From contig NZ_PYVX01000001.1 of NCBI RefSeq assembly GCF_003056305.1, positions 124,001-188,000 on the forward strand: DNA of 64,000 nucleotides, given 5' to 3'. Position 1 is the stretch's first letter, and every line of letters begins with the position of its first letter. A program made the position numbers and the translations under genes. Shown piece by piece: positions 58,290-64,000 of this stretch. The DNA comes from Halomonas denitrificans (GTDB lineage Bacteria; Pseudomonadota; Gammaproteobacteria; Pseudomonadales; Halomonadaceae). The notes beneath the pieces were generated by a model, which had not been told where the DNA came from, did not search any database, and saw nothing but the letters and a program-made list of their open reading frames with translations.

Positions 58290-58299
58290 GGAGGCGACC

Positions 58300-59361
58300 A
58301 TGAGCATCTCGATGACGCACGCGGGGGCCGCCCGGCGGTTCCTGACGCTGCTGGTGCTGCTGGCCGGCCTGGTGCTGTCCTCGCTGGCGCTGGCACAGGA
58401 GGCCGATCCCGGCCGGGAGGCGGCCTTCGCCGTCCCCGCCGTGGACGCCGACCTGTGGCGACAGGTCAAGGCGGGCGAGACGGGCCCCAACTACCGGGAC
58501 TCCCGGGCCGAGAGCACCTATAACCTGGTGAATGCCAGCGGCGAGACCTGGCGGCAGATCCGCGAGCGCTGGATCTCCCCGTTCGGGGCGATCGCGGTGC
58601 TGGGCATGATCGCGGCGATCGCGCTCTTCTACCTGCTGGTGGGACGCAAGAAGCTCGACGAGCCGCGCACCGGGCGCAAGCTGCTGCGCTGGTCGCTGGT
58701 CGTGCGCTCCCTGCACTGGACGGTGGCGACGCTGTTCATCCTGCTGGCCCTCACCGGGCTCAACCTCGCCTACGGCAAGACGCTGCTGCGTCCACTGTTC
58801 GGCGACGGGGCCTGGGCGGCGATGATGTCGGGCACCAAGCTGATCCACAACTACCTGGGGCCGCTGTTCGGCATCCTGCTGGTGATCCTGCTGCTGCGCC
58901 TGCTCAGCCACAACATCCCCAAGGCCCACGACCTGCAGTGGTTCGCCAAGGGCGGCGGCCTGGTCGGCAAGGGGCATCCCGACGCCGGCTTCGCCAACGG
59001 CGGCGAGAAGGTCTGGTACTGGCTACTGGCCACCGCCGGCCTCGCGGTGATCGCCAGCGGCTTCGTGCTGGACTTCCCCAACTACGGCCAGGCGCGTGAC
59101 ACCATGCAGTGGGCCAGCATCATCCACGCCGTGGGGGCCCTGGGCCTGACCGCCGTGGCCCTGGGCCACATCTACATCGGCACCGTCGGCACCGAGGGGT
59201 CGCTGGAAGGCATGACCACCGGCTACGTGGACGAGAGCTGGGCCAAGGAGCACCACAACCTCTGGTACGAGGAGGTCAAGGACCAGGCCATTCCCGAGGA
59301 GCAGCTGGCCGAGCAGCGCCCGGCCGCCGAGGGCGAGACGCCCGCGCCACGCTCCGGCTGA
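58300..59361 (+). CDS. fdhC: Formate dehydrogenase cytochrome b subunit
   Basis: The 353-residue protein has a signal or anchor segment (LTLLVLLAGLVLSSLALAQ), a periplasmic N-terminal part, then a transmembrane cytochrome b556 domain from about residue 95: first helix AIAVLGMIAAIALFYLLVG, haem ligands in VVRSLHWTVATLFILLALTG, KLIHNYLGPLFGILL and IIHAVGALGLTAVALGHIYIG. It passes electrons from FdhB to the quinone pool. AAGGAGG precedes the ATG. A strong terminator ends the operon. Confidence 0.95.
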   Translation: MSISMTHAGAARRFLTLLVLLAGLVLSSLALAQEADPGREAAFAVPAVDADLWRQVKAGETGPNYRDSRAESTYNLVNASGETWRQIRERWISPFGAIAVLGMIAAIALFYLLVGRKKLDEPRTGRKLLRWSLVVRSLHWTVATLFILLALTGLNLAYGKTLLRPLFGDGAWAAMMSGTKLIHNYLGPLFGILLVILLLRLLSHNIPKAHDLQWFAKGGGLVGKGHPDAGFANGGEKVWYWLLATAGLAVIASGFVLDFPNYGQARDTMQWASIIHAVGALGLTAVALGHIYIGTVGTEGSLEGMTTGYVDESWAKEHHNLWYEEVKDQAIPEEQLAEQRPAAEGETPAPRSG

Positions 59362-59385
59362 GCCCCGGCCTCGATGCCCCCCTAC

Positions 59386-59413
59386 GACACCGCCTGCGGG
59401 CGGTGTCTTTTTT
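59386..59413 (+). terminator. Terminator of the fdh operon
   Basis: GACACCGCC (59386-59394) pairs with GGCGGTGTC (59399-59407) over TGCG and is followed by six T. A textbook factor-independent terminator 25 bases after the fdhC stop. Confidence 0.95.
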
Positions 59414-59456
59414 GTTAAGCTGACCCCACAGATCCCCCGACCATCGGAGAGCGACG

Positions 59457-59780
59457 ATGTCACAACTCGACGACGCCACCCGCACCGAACTCGAGGCGGC
59501 CGCCTTTCGCCGCCTGCTGCGCCATCTGGACGAGCACAAGGAGGTCCAGAACATCGACCTGATGATCCTCGCCGACTTCTGCCGCAACTGCCTCTCCAAG
59601 TGGCTGGTGGCCGCCGCCGACGAGCAAGGCGTCGAGCTGGACTACGACAGCGCCCGGGAGCACGTCTATGGCATGCCCTACGGCGAGTGGAAGGAGAAGT
59701 ACCAGCAGGAGGCCACCCCGGAGCAGCAGGCGGCCTTCGCGGCCCGCCAGGCGGCCAAGCAGGAGCAGCAAGGCCAATGA
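59457..59780 (+). CDS. DUF1244 protein
   Basis: A 107-residue cytosolic protein of DUF1244. The conserved segment is VQNIDLMILADFCRNCLSKW with two cysteines, followed by YGMPYGEWKEKYQ. The C terminus is Gln/Ala-rich. Function is unknown; it overlaps moaB by four bases (ATGA), so it is likely in one transcript with the cofactor genes. Confidence 0.85.
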   Translation: MSQLDDATRTELEAAAFRRLLRHLDEHKEVQNIDLMILADFCRNCLSKWLVAAADEQGVELDYDSAREHVYGMPYGEWKEKYQQEATPEQQAAFAARQAAKQEQQGQ

Positions 59781-60298
59781 GCGACCCGATGATCCCCCTC
59801 TCCGTGGCGGTGCTGACCATCTCCGACACGCGCAATGAGCAGACCGATCGCAGCGGCCAGGCCCTGGTCGAGCGCCTGACGAGTGCCGGCCACCGACTGC
59901 ACGAGAAGCGCATCGTGCCCGATGACGTCTATCGCATCCGCGCCGTGGTGGCCGGCTGGATCGCCGACGACGCCGTCCAGGTGATCCTGACCACCGGTGG
60001 CACCGGCTTCACCGGACGCGACTCCACCCCCGAGGCGGTCTCTGTGCTGCTCGACAAGCAGATCGAGGGCTTCGGCGAGCTGTTTCGCCACCTCTCCTGG
60101 CAGGAGATCGGCAGCTCCACCGTGCAGAGCCGCTGCCTCGGCGGGCTGGCCAATGCCACCGTGGTGTTCTGCCTGCCCGGCTCCACCGGCGCCTGTCGCA
60201 CCGGCTGGGACGGCATCCTTGCCGAACAGCTCGACAGCCGGCACAAGCCGTGCAACTTCGCCAACCTGGTCATTCCCGAGCGAGGCCAGCATGTGTGA
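59777..60298 (+). CDS. moaB: Molybdenum cofactor biosynthesis protein MoaB
   Basis: The 173-residue protein matches MoaB: VAVLTISDTRNEQTDRSG at the N terminus, VILTTGGTGFTGRDSTPEAV (molybdopterin-binding loop) and FCLPGSTGACRTGWDGIL. It is related to MogA, which adenylylates molybdopterin. Start ATG is in the DUF1244 stop. Its last codons are partly repeated downstream (see the repeat at 60240). With moeA it would serve the adjacent formate dehydrogenase. Confidence 0.94.
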   Translation: MSDPMIPLSVAVLTISDTRNEQTDRSGQALVERLTSAGHRLHEKRIVPDDVYRIRAVVAGWIADDAVQVILTTGGTGFTGRDSTPEAVSVLLDKQIEGFGELFRHLSWQEIGSSTVQSRCLGGLANATVVFCLPGSTGACRTGWDGILAEQLDSRHKPCNFANLVIPERGQHV

Positions 60299-60383
60299 CA
60301 GGACGACCCATCGGCACAGGCCATGCAGCTCTCTACACCTTCAGGCCAACCGGGGCATTCCCGAGCGGGGCCAACATGGGTGA
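60240..60383 (+). repeat. Imperfect duplication of the moaB 3' end, spanning the moaB-moeA junction
   Basis: Sequence from 60240 to 60298 (end of moaB) recurs at 60313-60383 just before and over the moeA start. The last 31 bases match at 27 positions, offset 85 bases; the earlier part is offset 73, so the second copy has a 12-base in-frame insertion. Read in the equivalent frame the second copy still encodes a moaB-like tail, RHRPC then ANRGIPERGQHG and a stop, against RHKPC then ANLVIPERGQHV in moaB. The moeA ATG lies in the second copy at the position of the ATG in moaB's CATGTG end. Confidence 0.75.
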
Positions 60384-61584
60384 GCTGAAACCGGTCGAGG
60401 CCGCGCTCGACGCCCTGCTCGAGGGCGTCACCCCCACCCCCGCCGAGACGGTGCCCTGCACCGACGCCGCCGGGCGCGTGCTCGCCGAGGCGATCGAGGC
60501 GCGCCTAGATGTGCCCGCCTTCGACAACAGCGCCATGGACGGCTACGCCCTGCACCACCTCGACGCCGGTAAGCGGCTGCCCGTCGCCCAGCGCATCGCC
60601 GCCGGCGCCCCGGCGACGCCGCTGGCACGCGGCACCTGCGCCCGCATCTTCACCGGCGGCGCCCTGCCCCCGGGCGCCGACTGCGTGGTGATGCAGGAGC
60701 GCGTGACGCTCGAGAACGATATCGTCCATGTCCCGGCGGATCTCCCGGCGGGCGACAACGTACGCCGTCGCGGGCGCGACGTGGCCGCGGGCGCGCGGCT
60801 GCTGCCCGCCGGGGAGCGGCTGGAGGCCGCGGCCCTGGGCCATCTCGCCGGCCAGGGCATCACCGAGGTGGCGGTGAGGCGCCGCCCACGGGTGGCGCTG
60901 CTCTCCACCGGCGACGAGATCGTCGATCCGGGCGCGCCCCTGGCCGACGGGCAGATCTACAACTCCAACCGGCCGATGCTCAAACGCCTGCTGGAGCGCT
61001 TCGGCGCCGAGCTGGTGCGCCTCGCCTCGGTGCCGGACGATGCCGAGGGGACCCGCGACACCCTCGCCGCGGCGGCGTTGGAGGCCGACCTGGTGATCAG
61101 CACCGGGGGGGTGAGCGTCGGCGAGGAGGATCACGTCAAGGCGGCGCTGGCGTCGCTCGGGCAGCTGGACCTGTGGCGCCTGGCGATCCGCCCGGGCAAG
61201 CCCCTGGCGCTGGGGCGCCTACCGGGTCGCGAGGGCCGTCAGGTGCGTTTCGTCGGCCTGCCCGGCAACCCGGTCTCCTGCTTCGTCGGCGCCTGGCTCT
61301 TCCTGCGCCCCCTGCTGGGCGCCCTGCAGGGCTGTCCGGCACTCGCCGAGCTGCCCCGGGTGCCGGCGCGCGCCGACTTCGCCACCTCCACAGGCCCGCG
61401 CCGCCACTACATGCGCGTCACCCTCGCGCTGGGTGATGACGGCATCGTGGCCCGGGCGTTTCGCGATCAGAACTCGGGGGTGCTGTCATCGTGCATCGGC
61501 GCCGATGCCCTGGCGGAGATCCCCGCCGAGACGCACATCGAACCGGGCGATCGCGTTGACTGCCTGTGGCTCAGGGTCGATTGA
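60376..61584 (+). CDS. moeA: Molybdopterin molybdotransferase MoeA
   Basis: MoeA inserts molybdate into adenylylated molybdopterin. The 402-residue protein shows family motifs VPAFDNSAMDGYAL, FTGGALPPGADCVVMQE, VALLSTGDEIVDPG, ISTGGVSVGEEDHVKAAL and GLPGNPVSCFVG. GAGCGGGG before the ATG serves as the ribosome site and comes from the duplicated segment. It converges with acpH 24 bases on. Confidence 0.96.
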   Translation: MGELKPVEAALDALLEGVTPTPAETVPCTDAAGRVLAEAIEARLDVPAFDNSAMDGYALHHLDAGKRLPVAQRIAAGAPATPLARGTCARIFTGGALPPGADCVVMQERVTLENDIVHVPADLPAGDNVRRRGRDVAAGARLLPAGERLEAAALGHLAGQGITEVAVRRRPRVALLSTGDEIVDPGAPLADGQIYNSNRPMLKRLLERFGAELVRLASVPDDAEGTRDTLAAAALEADLVISTGGVSVGEEDHVKAALASLGQLDLWRLAIRPGKPLALGRLPGREGRQVRFVGLPGNPVSCFVGAWLFLRPLLGALQGCPALAELPRVPARADFATSTGPRRHYMRVTLALGDDGIVARAFRDQNSGVLSSCIGADALAEIPAETHIEPGDRVDCLWLRVD

Positions 61585-61608
61585 GGATCGAGGGGCGACC
61601 GAAGCCGG

Positions 61609-62196
61609 CTAGGGTGGCGGGGGGCGCCGGCCGCCATCCGGCACCTCGAGCGCCGCATTGACGGCCGGCCATAGCCGCTCGAAGTCGCGGGCGAGGCGGA
61701 CATAGTCCGCCTCCAGCCACGGCACCAGCTCGGCGAGGCGATTCGGACCGGAGAGCCGCCCGCCGATGCCCGCGATGGCACGGCAGGTGAAGGCGAAGTC
61801 GGCGTAGCGGTTGAGCCAGTCCTGCTCCACCAGCACCGGCACCATCCCCGCCAGCCGGCCCGGCGCGGGGGTGGTCGCCAGCAGCCGATAGCAGCGCGCG
61901 GCCAGTCGCCGCCGCGCCTCTTCCTCGAGGGCGCGGGCCGCGAAGTGGTCCCAGAGCAGATCCAGGGCGATGCCGGCGAAGCGGCGCTGCGGCCACGGCG
62001 TGCGTGCCAGCACCTCGGCGATCACCGGATGGCCATCGACGAAGGCGTCCACCCGACGGTGGTGGCGGATGCCCTCCGCCGTTTCCTGCGACCACGCCGA
62101 GAGATCGCTGCCCTTCACCCCGTCGGCGATCAGGTTGCCATACAGGAAGTCGTCACCGCCGCCGCGGGCGAGCCAGCCATGGGCGAGGAAATTCAC
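61609..62196 (-). CDS. acpH: Acyl carrier protein phosphodiesterase-like (AcpH)
   Basis: A 195-residue helical protein of the AcpH (DUF479) family, which removes the phosphopantetheine arm from acyl carrier protein. The N-terminal MNFLAHGWLA, NLIADGVKGSD, GIRHHRRVDAFVDGHP and ALDLLWDHF are diagnostic, including the His/Asp metal-binding set. It uses a GTG start at 62196 that gives exactly the family N terminus. It begins 10 bases after tusE and is probably cotranscribed. The C terminus is Pro-rich. Confidence 0.88.
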   Translation of the reverse strand: MNFLAHGWLARGGGDDFLYGNLIADGVKGSDLSAWSQETAEGIRHHRRVDAFVDGHPVIAEVLARTPWPQRRFAGIALDLLWDHFAARALEEEARRRLAARCYRLLATTPAPGRLAGMVPVLVEQDWLNRYADFAFTCRAIAGIGGRLSGPNRLAELVPWLEADYVRLARDFERLWPAVNAALEVPDGGRRPPPP

Positions 62197-62206
62197 GGGG
62201 AGCCGT

Positions 62207-62560
62207 TCACAGGCAGTGGGAAGGCTTGGGCAGCCCGGCCAGTCGCGCCGCCACCTTGGCGGGACTGCCAGGGAAGAGCCGCATCAGGTGGATCGAACGC
62301 CCCTTCTCGGGCCCCAGGGCCTTGCCCACCGCCTTGACCAGGGGGCGCATGGCGGGCGCCATCTCATAACGCGCATAGAAGTCGCGCAGCACCCTGAGCA
62401 CCTCCCAGTGCTCCTCGGTCAGCTCGATGCCCTCCTCGCGCGCCAGGGCGTCGGCGACCTCGGGCGACCACTGGGTCATGTCGACCAGGTAGTCTTCGGG
62501 GTCGAGGCCGTAATGGTGTTCGCCCACGGATAGATAACGGTATATTTCTGTCGAGGCCAT
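62207..62560 (-). CDS. tusE: Sulfur-relay protein TusE (DsrC family)
   Basis: TusE takes sulfur from TusBCD and hands it to MnmA for 2-thiouridine at tRNA wobble positions. The 117-residue sequence ends in KPSHCL with the penultimate catalytic Cys116, and has the DsrC-type EHHYGLDPEDYLVDMTQWSP and FYARYEMAPAMRPLVKAV. Its start codon overlaps the tusB stop by one base (TGATG). Confidence 0.94.
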   Translation of the reverse strand: MASTEIYRYLSVGEHHYGLDPEDYLVDMTQWSPEVADALAREEGIELTEEHWEVLRVLRDFYARYEMAPAMRPLVKAVGKALGPEKGRSIHLMRLFPGSPAKVAARLAGLPKPSHCL

Positions 62561-62850
62561 CAGTACCAGCTCACCGTCCGTTCGGCTTCCTCGGTCAGGG
62601 TCACGAAGCCATCCACGTCGACCACCTGCACGCTTTCCGCGCAGCGGCCCAGCAGCCCGCGCGCCTCGAGGTCCTCCTTCAGGGCGAAGAGCCGCCCCTC
62701 GATCGGCGCGAAATAGCGCACCAGCTGGGGCAGCGCCCCCTGGACGCCATCCTCGATCAGCAGCAGGACATCGTCCGGCCCCATGCCGCTCAGGGCCTGC
62801 TCAAAGACCCGACTGTTCGCCGGGGAACGGTTCACCACATGCAACAGCAT
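62560..62850 (-). CDS. tusB: Sulfur-relay protein TusB (DsrH family)
   Basis: The 96-residue protein begins MLLHVVNRSPANSRVFEQAL as TusB/DsrH does and shows VLLLIEDGVQGAL. It forms the hexameric TusBCD complex. The expected loss of the catalytic Cys in TusB is seen: the only Cys is in the middle (LLGRCAESV). It ends on tusE. Confidence 0.92.
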   Translation of the reverse strand: MLLHVVNRSPANSRVFEQALSGMGPDDVLLLIEDGVQGALPQLVRYFAPIEGRLFALKEDLEARGLLGRCAESVQVVDVDGFVTLTEEAERTVSWY

Positions 62851-62873
62851 CCCGGTTCTCCTTGCGACTCGGG

Positions 62874-63254
62874 CTAGAAGGTCAACACCAGGCGGTGGGC
62901 GGACAGGGCCTCGGGGATGGCCTCGGCCGACACCGGCGTCACGTCGAGCATCAGCTCGTCGGACGAGAAGCCAAGCGCCGACAGCGCCTGCGCGTCCACC
63001 AGCAGGGTCTCGATATCATACATCTCCAGCATCTCCAGCGTCGCGGCCGTCCCCTTCTGCCCGAGCGGCCCGGGGCCCTGACCCGGCATCAGCGCCGTGA
63101 CGCCCTCCCCCATGAACAGCAGGGACACGCTCTGGCCGAAGGCGGCGGCGACCAGGGCGGCGTCCAGCCCCTCCTTCAGCCAGCTGCTGCCGTGAGGAGC
63201 ATGGCGCAGGATGACCAGCAGGTCGCGGAGGGTGTCGTCGTGTTCGTGCATCAT
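62874..63254 (-). CDS. tusC: Sulfur-relay protein TusC (DsrF family)
   Basis: The 126-residue subunit has DLLVILRHAPHGSSWLKEGLDAAL and FGQSVSLLFMGEGVTALMPGQ, the DsrF pattern. It contains no cysteine, as is common for TusC. Two adjacent ATG codons start it (63254 and 63251). It lies 23 bases from tusB and 21 from tusD. Confidence 0.92.
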   Translation of the reverse strand: MMHEHDDTLRDLLVILRHAPHGSSWLKEGLDAALVAAAFGQSVSLLFMGEGVTALMPGQGPGPLGQKGTAATLEMLEMYDIETLLVDAQALSALGFSSDELMLDVTPVSAEAIPEALSAHRLVLTF

Positions 63255-63275
63255 CGCTCCATCGCAAGCAGAGGG

Positions 63276-63668
63276 TCAGGGGCCGAAGGTCACCAGCCGG
63301 TCGCAGCGCGTGCCCAGATCGATCAGCTGCCCGAGCCCCGTCAGCTCGAAGGGCGCGGCCACGCTGCTCCCCTCCTTGCCGTGCCGGGCGGCCTCGCGCT
63401 CGTCGAGCAGGCCGCGGCGCAGCGCGGCGGCGATGCAGACCTGCAGCGAGACCTCGTGCTCGCGGGAGAGGGCCGTCCAGGCGTCCACCAGGTGCGGTTC
63501 GTCCTGAGGGGGAGCGGCCAGCCGGGAGGCATTGTGCACCCCGTCGTGATAGAAGAATACCGCCTCGAGGCGATGGCCGCGCGCCACCAGGGCGCGGGCG
63601 AAGCGCAGGGCCGAGTGGCTGGCCTGATGACTGTAGGGAGCGCCCATCAGCAGGATGGCGTAGCGCAT
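63276..63668 (-). CDS. tusD: Sulfur-relay protein TusD (DsrE family)
   Basis: TusD accepts persulfide from TusA at its active Cys, which is C78 here in EVSLQVCIAAALRRG, the same position as in E. coli. The 130-residue sequence opens MRYAILLMGAPYSHQASHSAL and has FFYHDGVHNASRL. It is the first gene of tusDCBE-acpH, 69 bases from the yccA stop. Confidence 0.94.
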   Translation of the reverse strand: MRYAILLMGAPYSHQASHSALRFARALVARGHRLEAVFFYHDGVHNASRLAAPPQDEPHLVDAWTALSREHEVSLQVCIAAALRRGLLDEREAARHGKEGSSVAAPFELTGLGQLIDLGTRCDRLVTFGP

Positions 63669-63688
63669 GAAGGTCCTCCTGAAACGAC

Positions 63689-63714
63689 CTGGCCCCGCCG
63701 GATGGCGGGGCCAG
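63689..63714 (-). terminator. Terminator between yccA and tusD
   Basis: CTGGCCCCGCC (63689-63699) and GGCGGGGCCAG (63704-63714) are a perfect stem. On the minus strand the hairpin is followed by GTCGTTTC. It separates yccA from the tus operon. Confidence 0.8.
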
Positions 63715-63737
63715 ATGATCCTGATACCGCGCGGGGG

Positions 63738-64000
63738 TCAGTCCTGGCTCATGATGCCCAGGATCGACAGCAGGCTGATGAACAGGTTGTAGATCGACAC
63801 GTAGAGGGTGATGGTGGCGAGGATGTAGTTGGTCTCGCCGCTACGATGCACGATCTCGCTGGTCTGGTAGAGGATGGCCGCCGAGGAGAACAGCACGAAG
63901 CCGGCGGAGACCATCAGCGACAGGGCCGGGATCTGCAGGAAGATGCCCGCCAGCATGGCCAGGATCAGCACGATGGCGCCGGCCATCAGGAAGTTGGCCA
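63738..64000 (-). CDS. yccA: Bax inhibitor-1/YccA family membrane protein (3' part, cut by window edge)
   Basis: The last 87 codons are present, running open to the window end. They show three hydrophobic helices, [40 protein letters not shown] and [18 protein letters not shown], ending GIMSQD as YccA does. YccA is a substrate and modulator of the FtsH protease. The yccA-tusDCBE order is conserved in Gammaproteobacteria. The N-terminal half lies outside. Confidence 0.93.
   Translation of the reverse strand, partial: ANFLMAGAIVLILAMLAGIFLQIPALSLMVSAGFVLFSSAAILYQTSEIVHRSGETNYILATITLYVSIYNLFISLLSILGIMSQD

Overview
The window is high-GC DNA (near 70% in genes) from a gammaproteobacterium that most resembles the halophilic family Halomonadaceae (Halomonas and relatives). 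That placement is my inference. It rests on close protein resemblance to that group and to Pseudomonas, on gammaproteobacterial sets such as tusDCBE, acpH, nfuA and the siroheme reductase plus DUF934 pair, and on a Shewanella/Pseudomonas-type Tat-exported formate dehydrogenase operon. No rRNA, tRNA, CRISPR array or insertion sequence was seen. Coding density is very high and nearly all genes are intact; only the genes at the two window edges are cut.

Layout. 0-2.5 kb: a tyrosine-recombinase gene (cut by the edge) diverges from a KfrA-type DNA-binding coiled-coil gene across a short AT-rich stretch packed with repeated operator-like motifs; then nfuA. 2.8-14.4 kb: housekeeping and redox genes (metH, a MATE exporter, assimilatory siroheme reductase plus DUF934, an Smr nuclease, a gamma-glutamylcyclotransferase-like protein, ArsC-like reductase, wrbA, a DUF2069 membrane protein, a cytochrome c'-type protein and a cytochrome b561). 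14.6-37.1 kb: nineteen genes on the minus strand that look like one polysaccharide operon, wza-wzb-wzc-wbpA-wbpB-wbpD-wbpE-wzx-(GNAT)-(FemAB-like)-(deacetylase-like)-wzy-GT-GT-pglC-pglD-pglE-pglF-glmS. 37.1-37.9 kb: a roughly 740-base AT-rich regulatory region with a long structured leader for wza. 37.9-43.2 kb: a divergent YjbEFGH/GfcABCD-like operon and a second O-antigen-ligase/polymerase-like gene. 43.4-49.9 kb: azlCD, pdxH, and a protein acetyltransferase (acyl-CoA synthetase plus GNAT) divergent from a histone-deacetylase-family gene; then an XRE-cupin regulator. 49.9-61.6 kb: a formate dehydrogenase region (fdhD, DUF3305, DUF3306, iron-sulfur protein, TorD chaperone, Tat peptide, fdhA, fdhB, fdhC) followed by moaB and moeA for its molybdenum cofactor. 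61.6-64 kb: acpH, the tusEBCD sulfur relay and the 3' part of a yccA-like gene.

How the genes work together. The polysaccharide operon carries complete enzyme sets for two unusual diamino sugars. PglF-E-D with PglC would make UDP-N,N'-diacetylbacillosamine and put its phosphosugar on undecaprenyl phosphate. WbpA-B-E-D would make UDP-2,3-diacetamido-glucuronic acid; no WbpI-type epimerase is present. Two glycosyltransferases, a flippase, a polymerase and the Wza/Wzb/Wzc export machine complete a Wzx/Wzy pathway, and glmS supplies amino-sugar precursor. The adjacent Gfc/Yjb-like genes suggest a capsule or exopolysaccharide secretion layer of the group 4 capsule type. The formate dehydrogenase block is equally self-contained: structural subunits, chaperone, sulfur transferase and cofactor genes lie within 12 kb.

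The best candidates for something undescribed are the alternative-hairpin leader upstream of wza, the predicted two-diamino-sugar polymer with acyl-transfer decoration genes, the repeat-dense KfrA/recombinase divergent promoter, and a small duplication that created the moaB-moeA junction.
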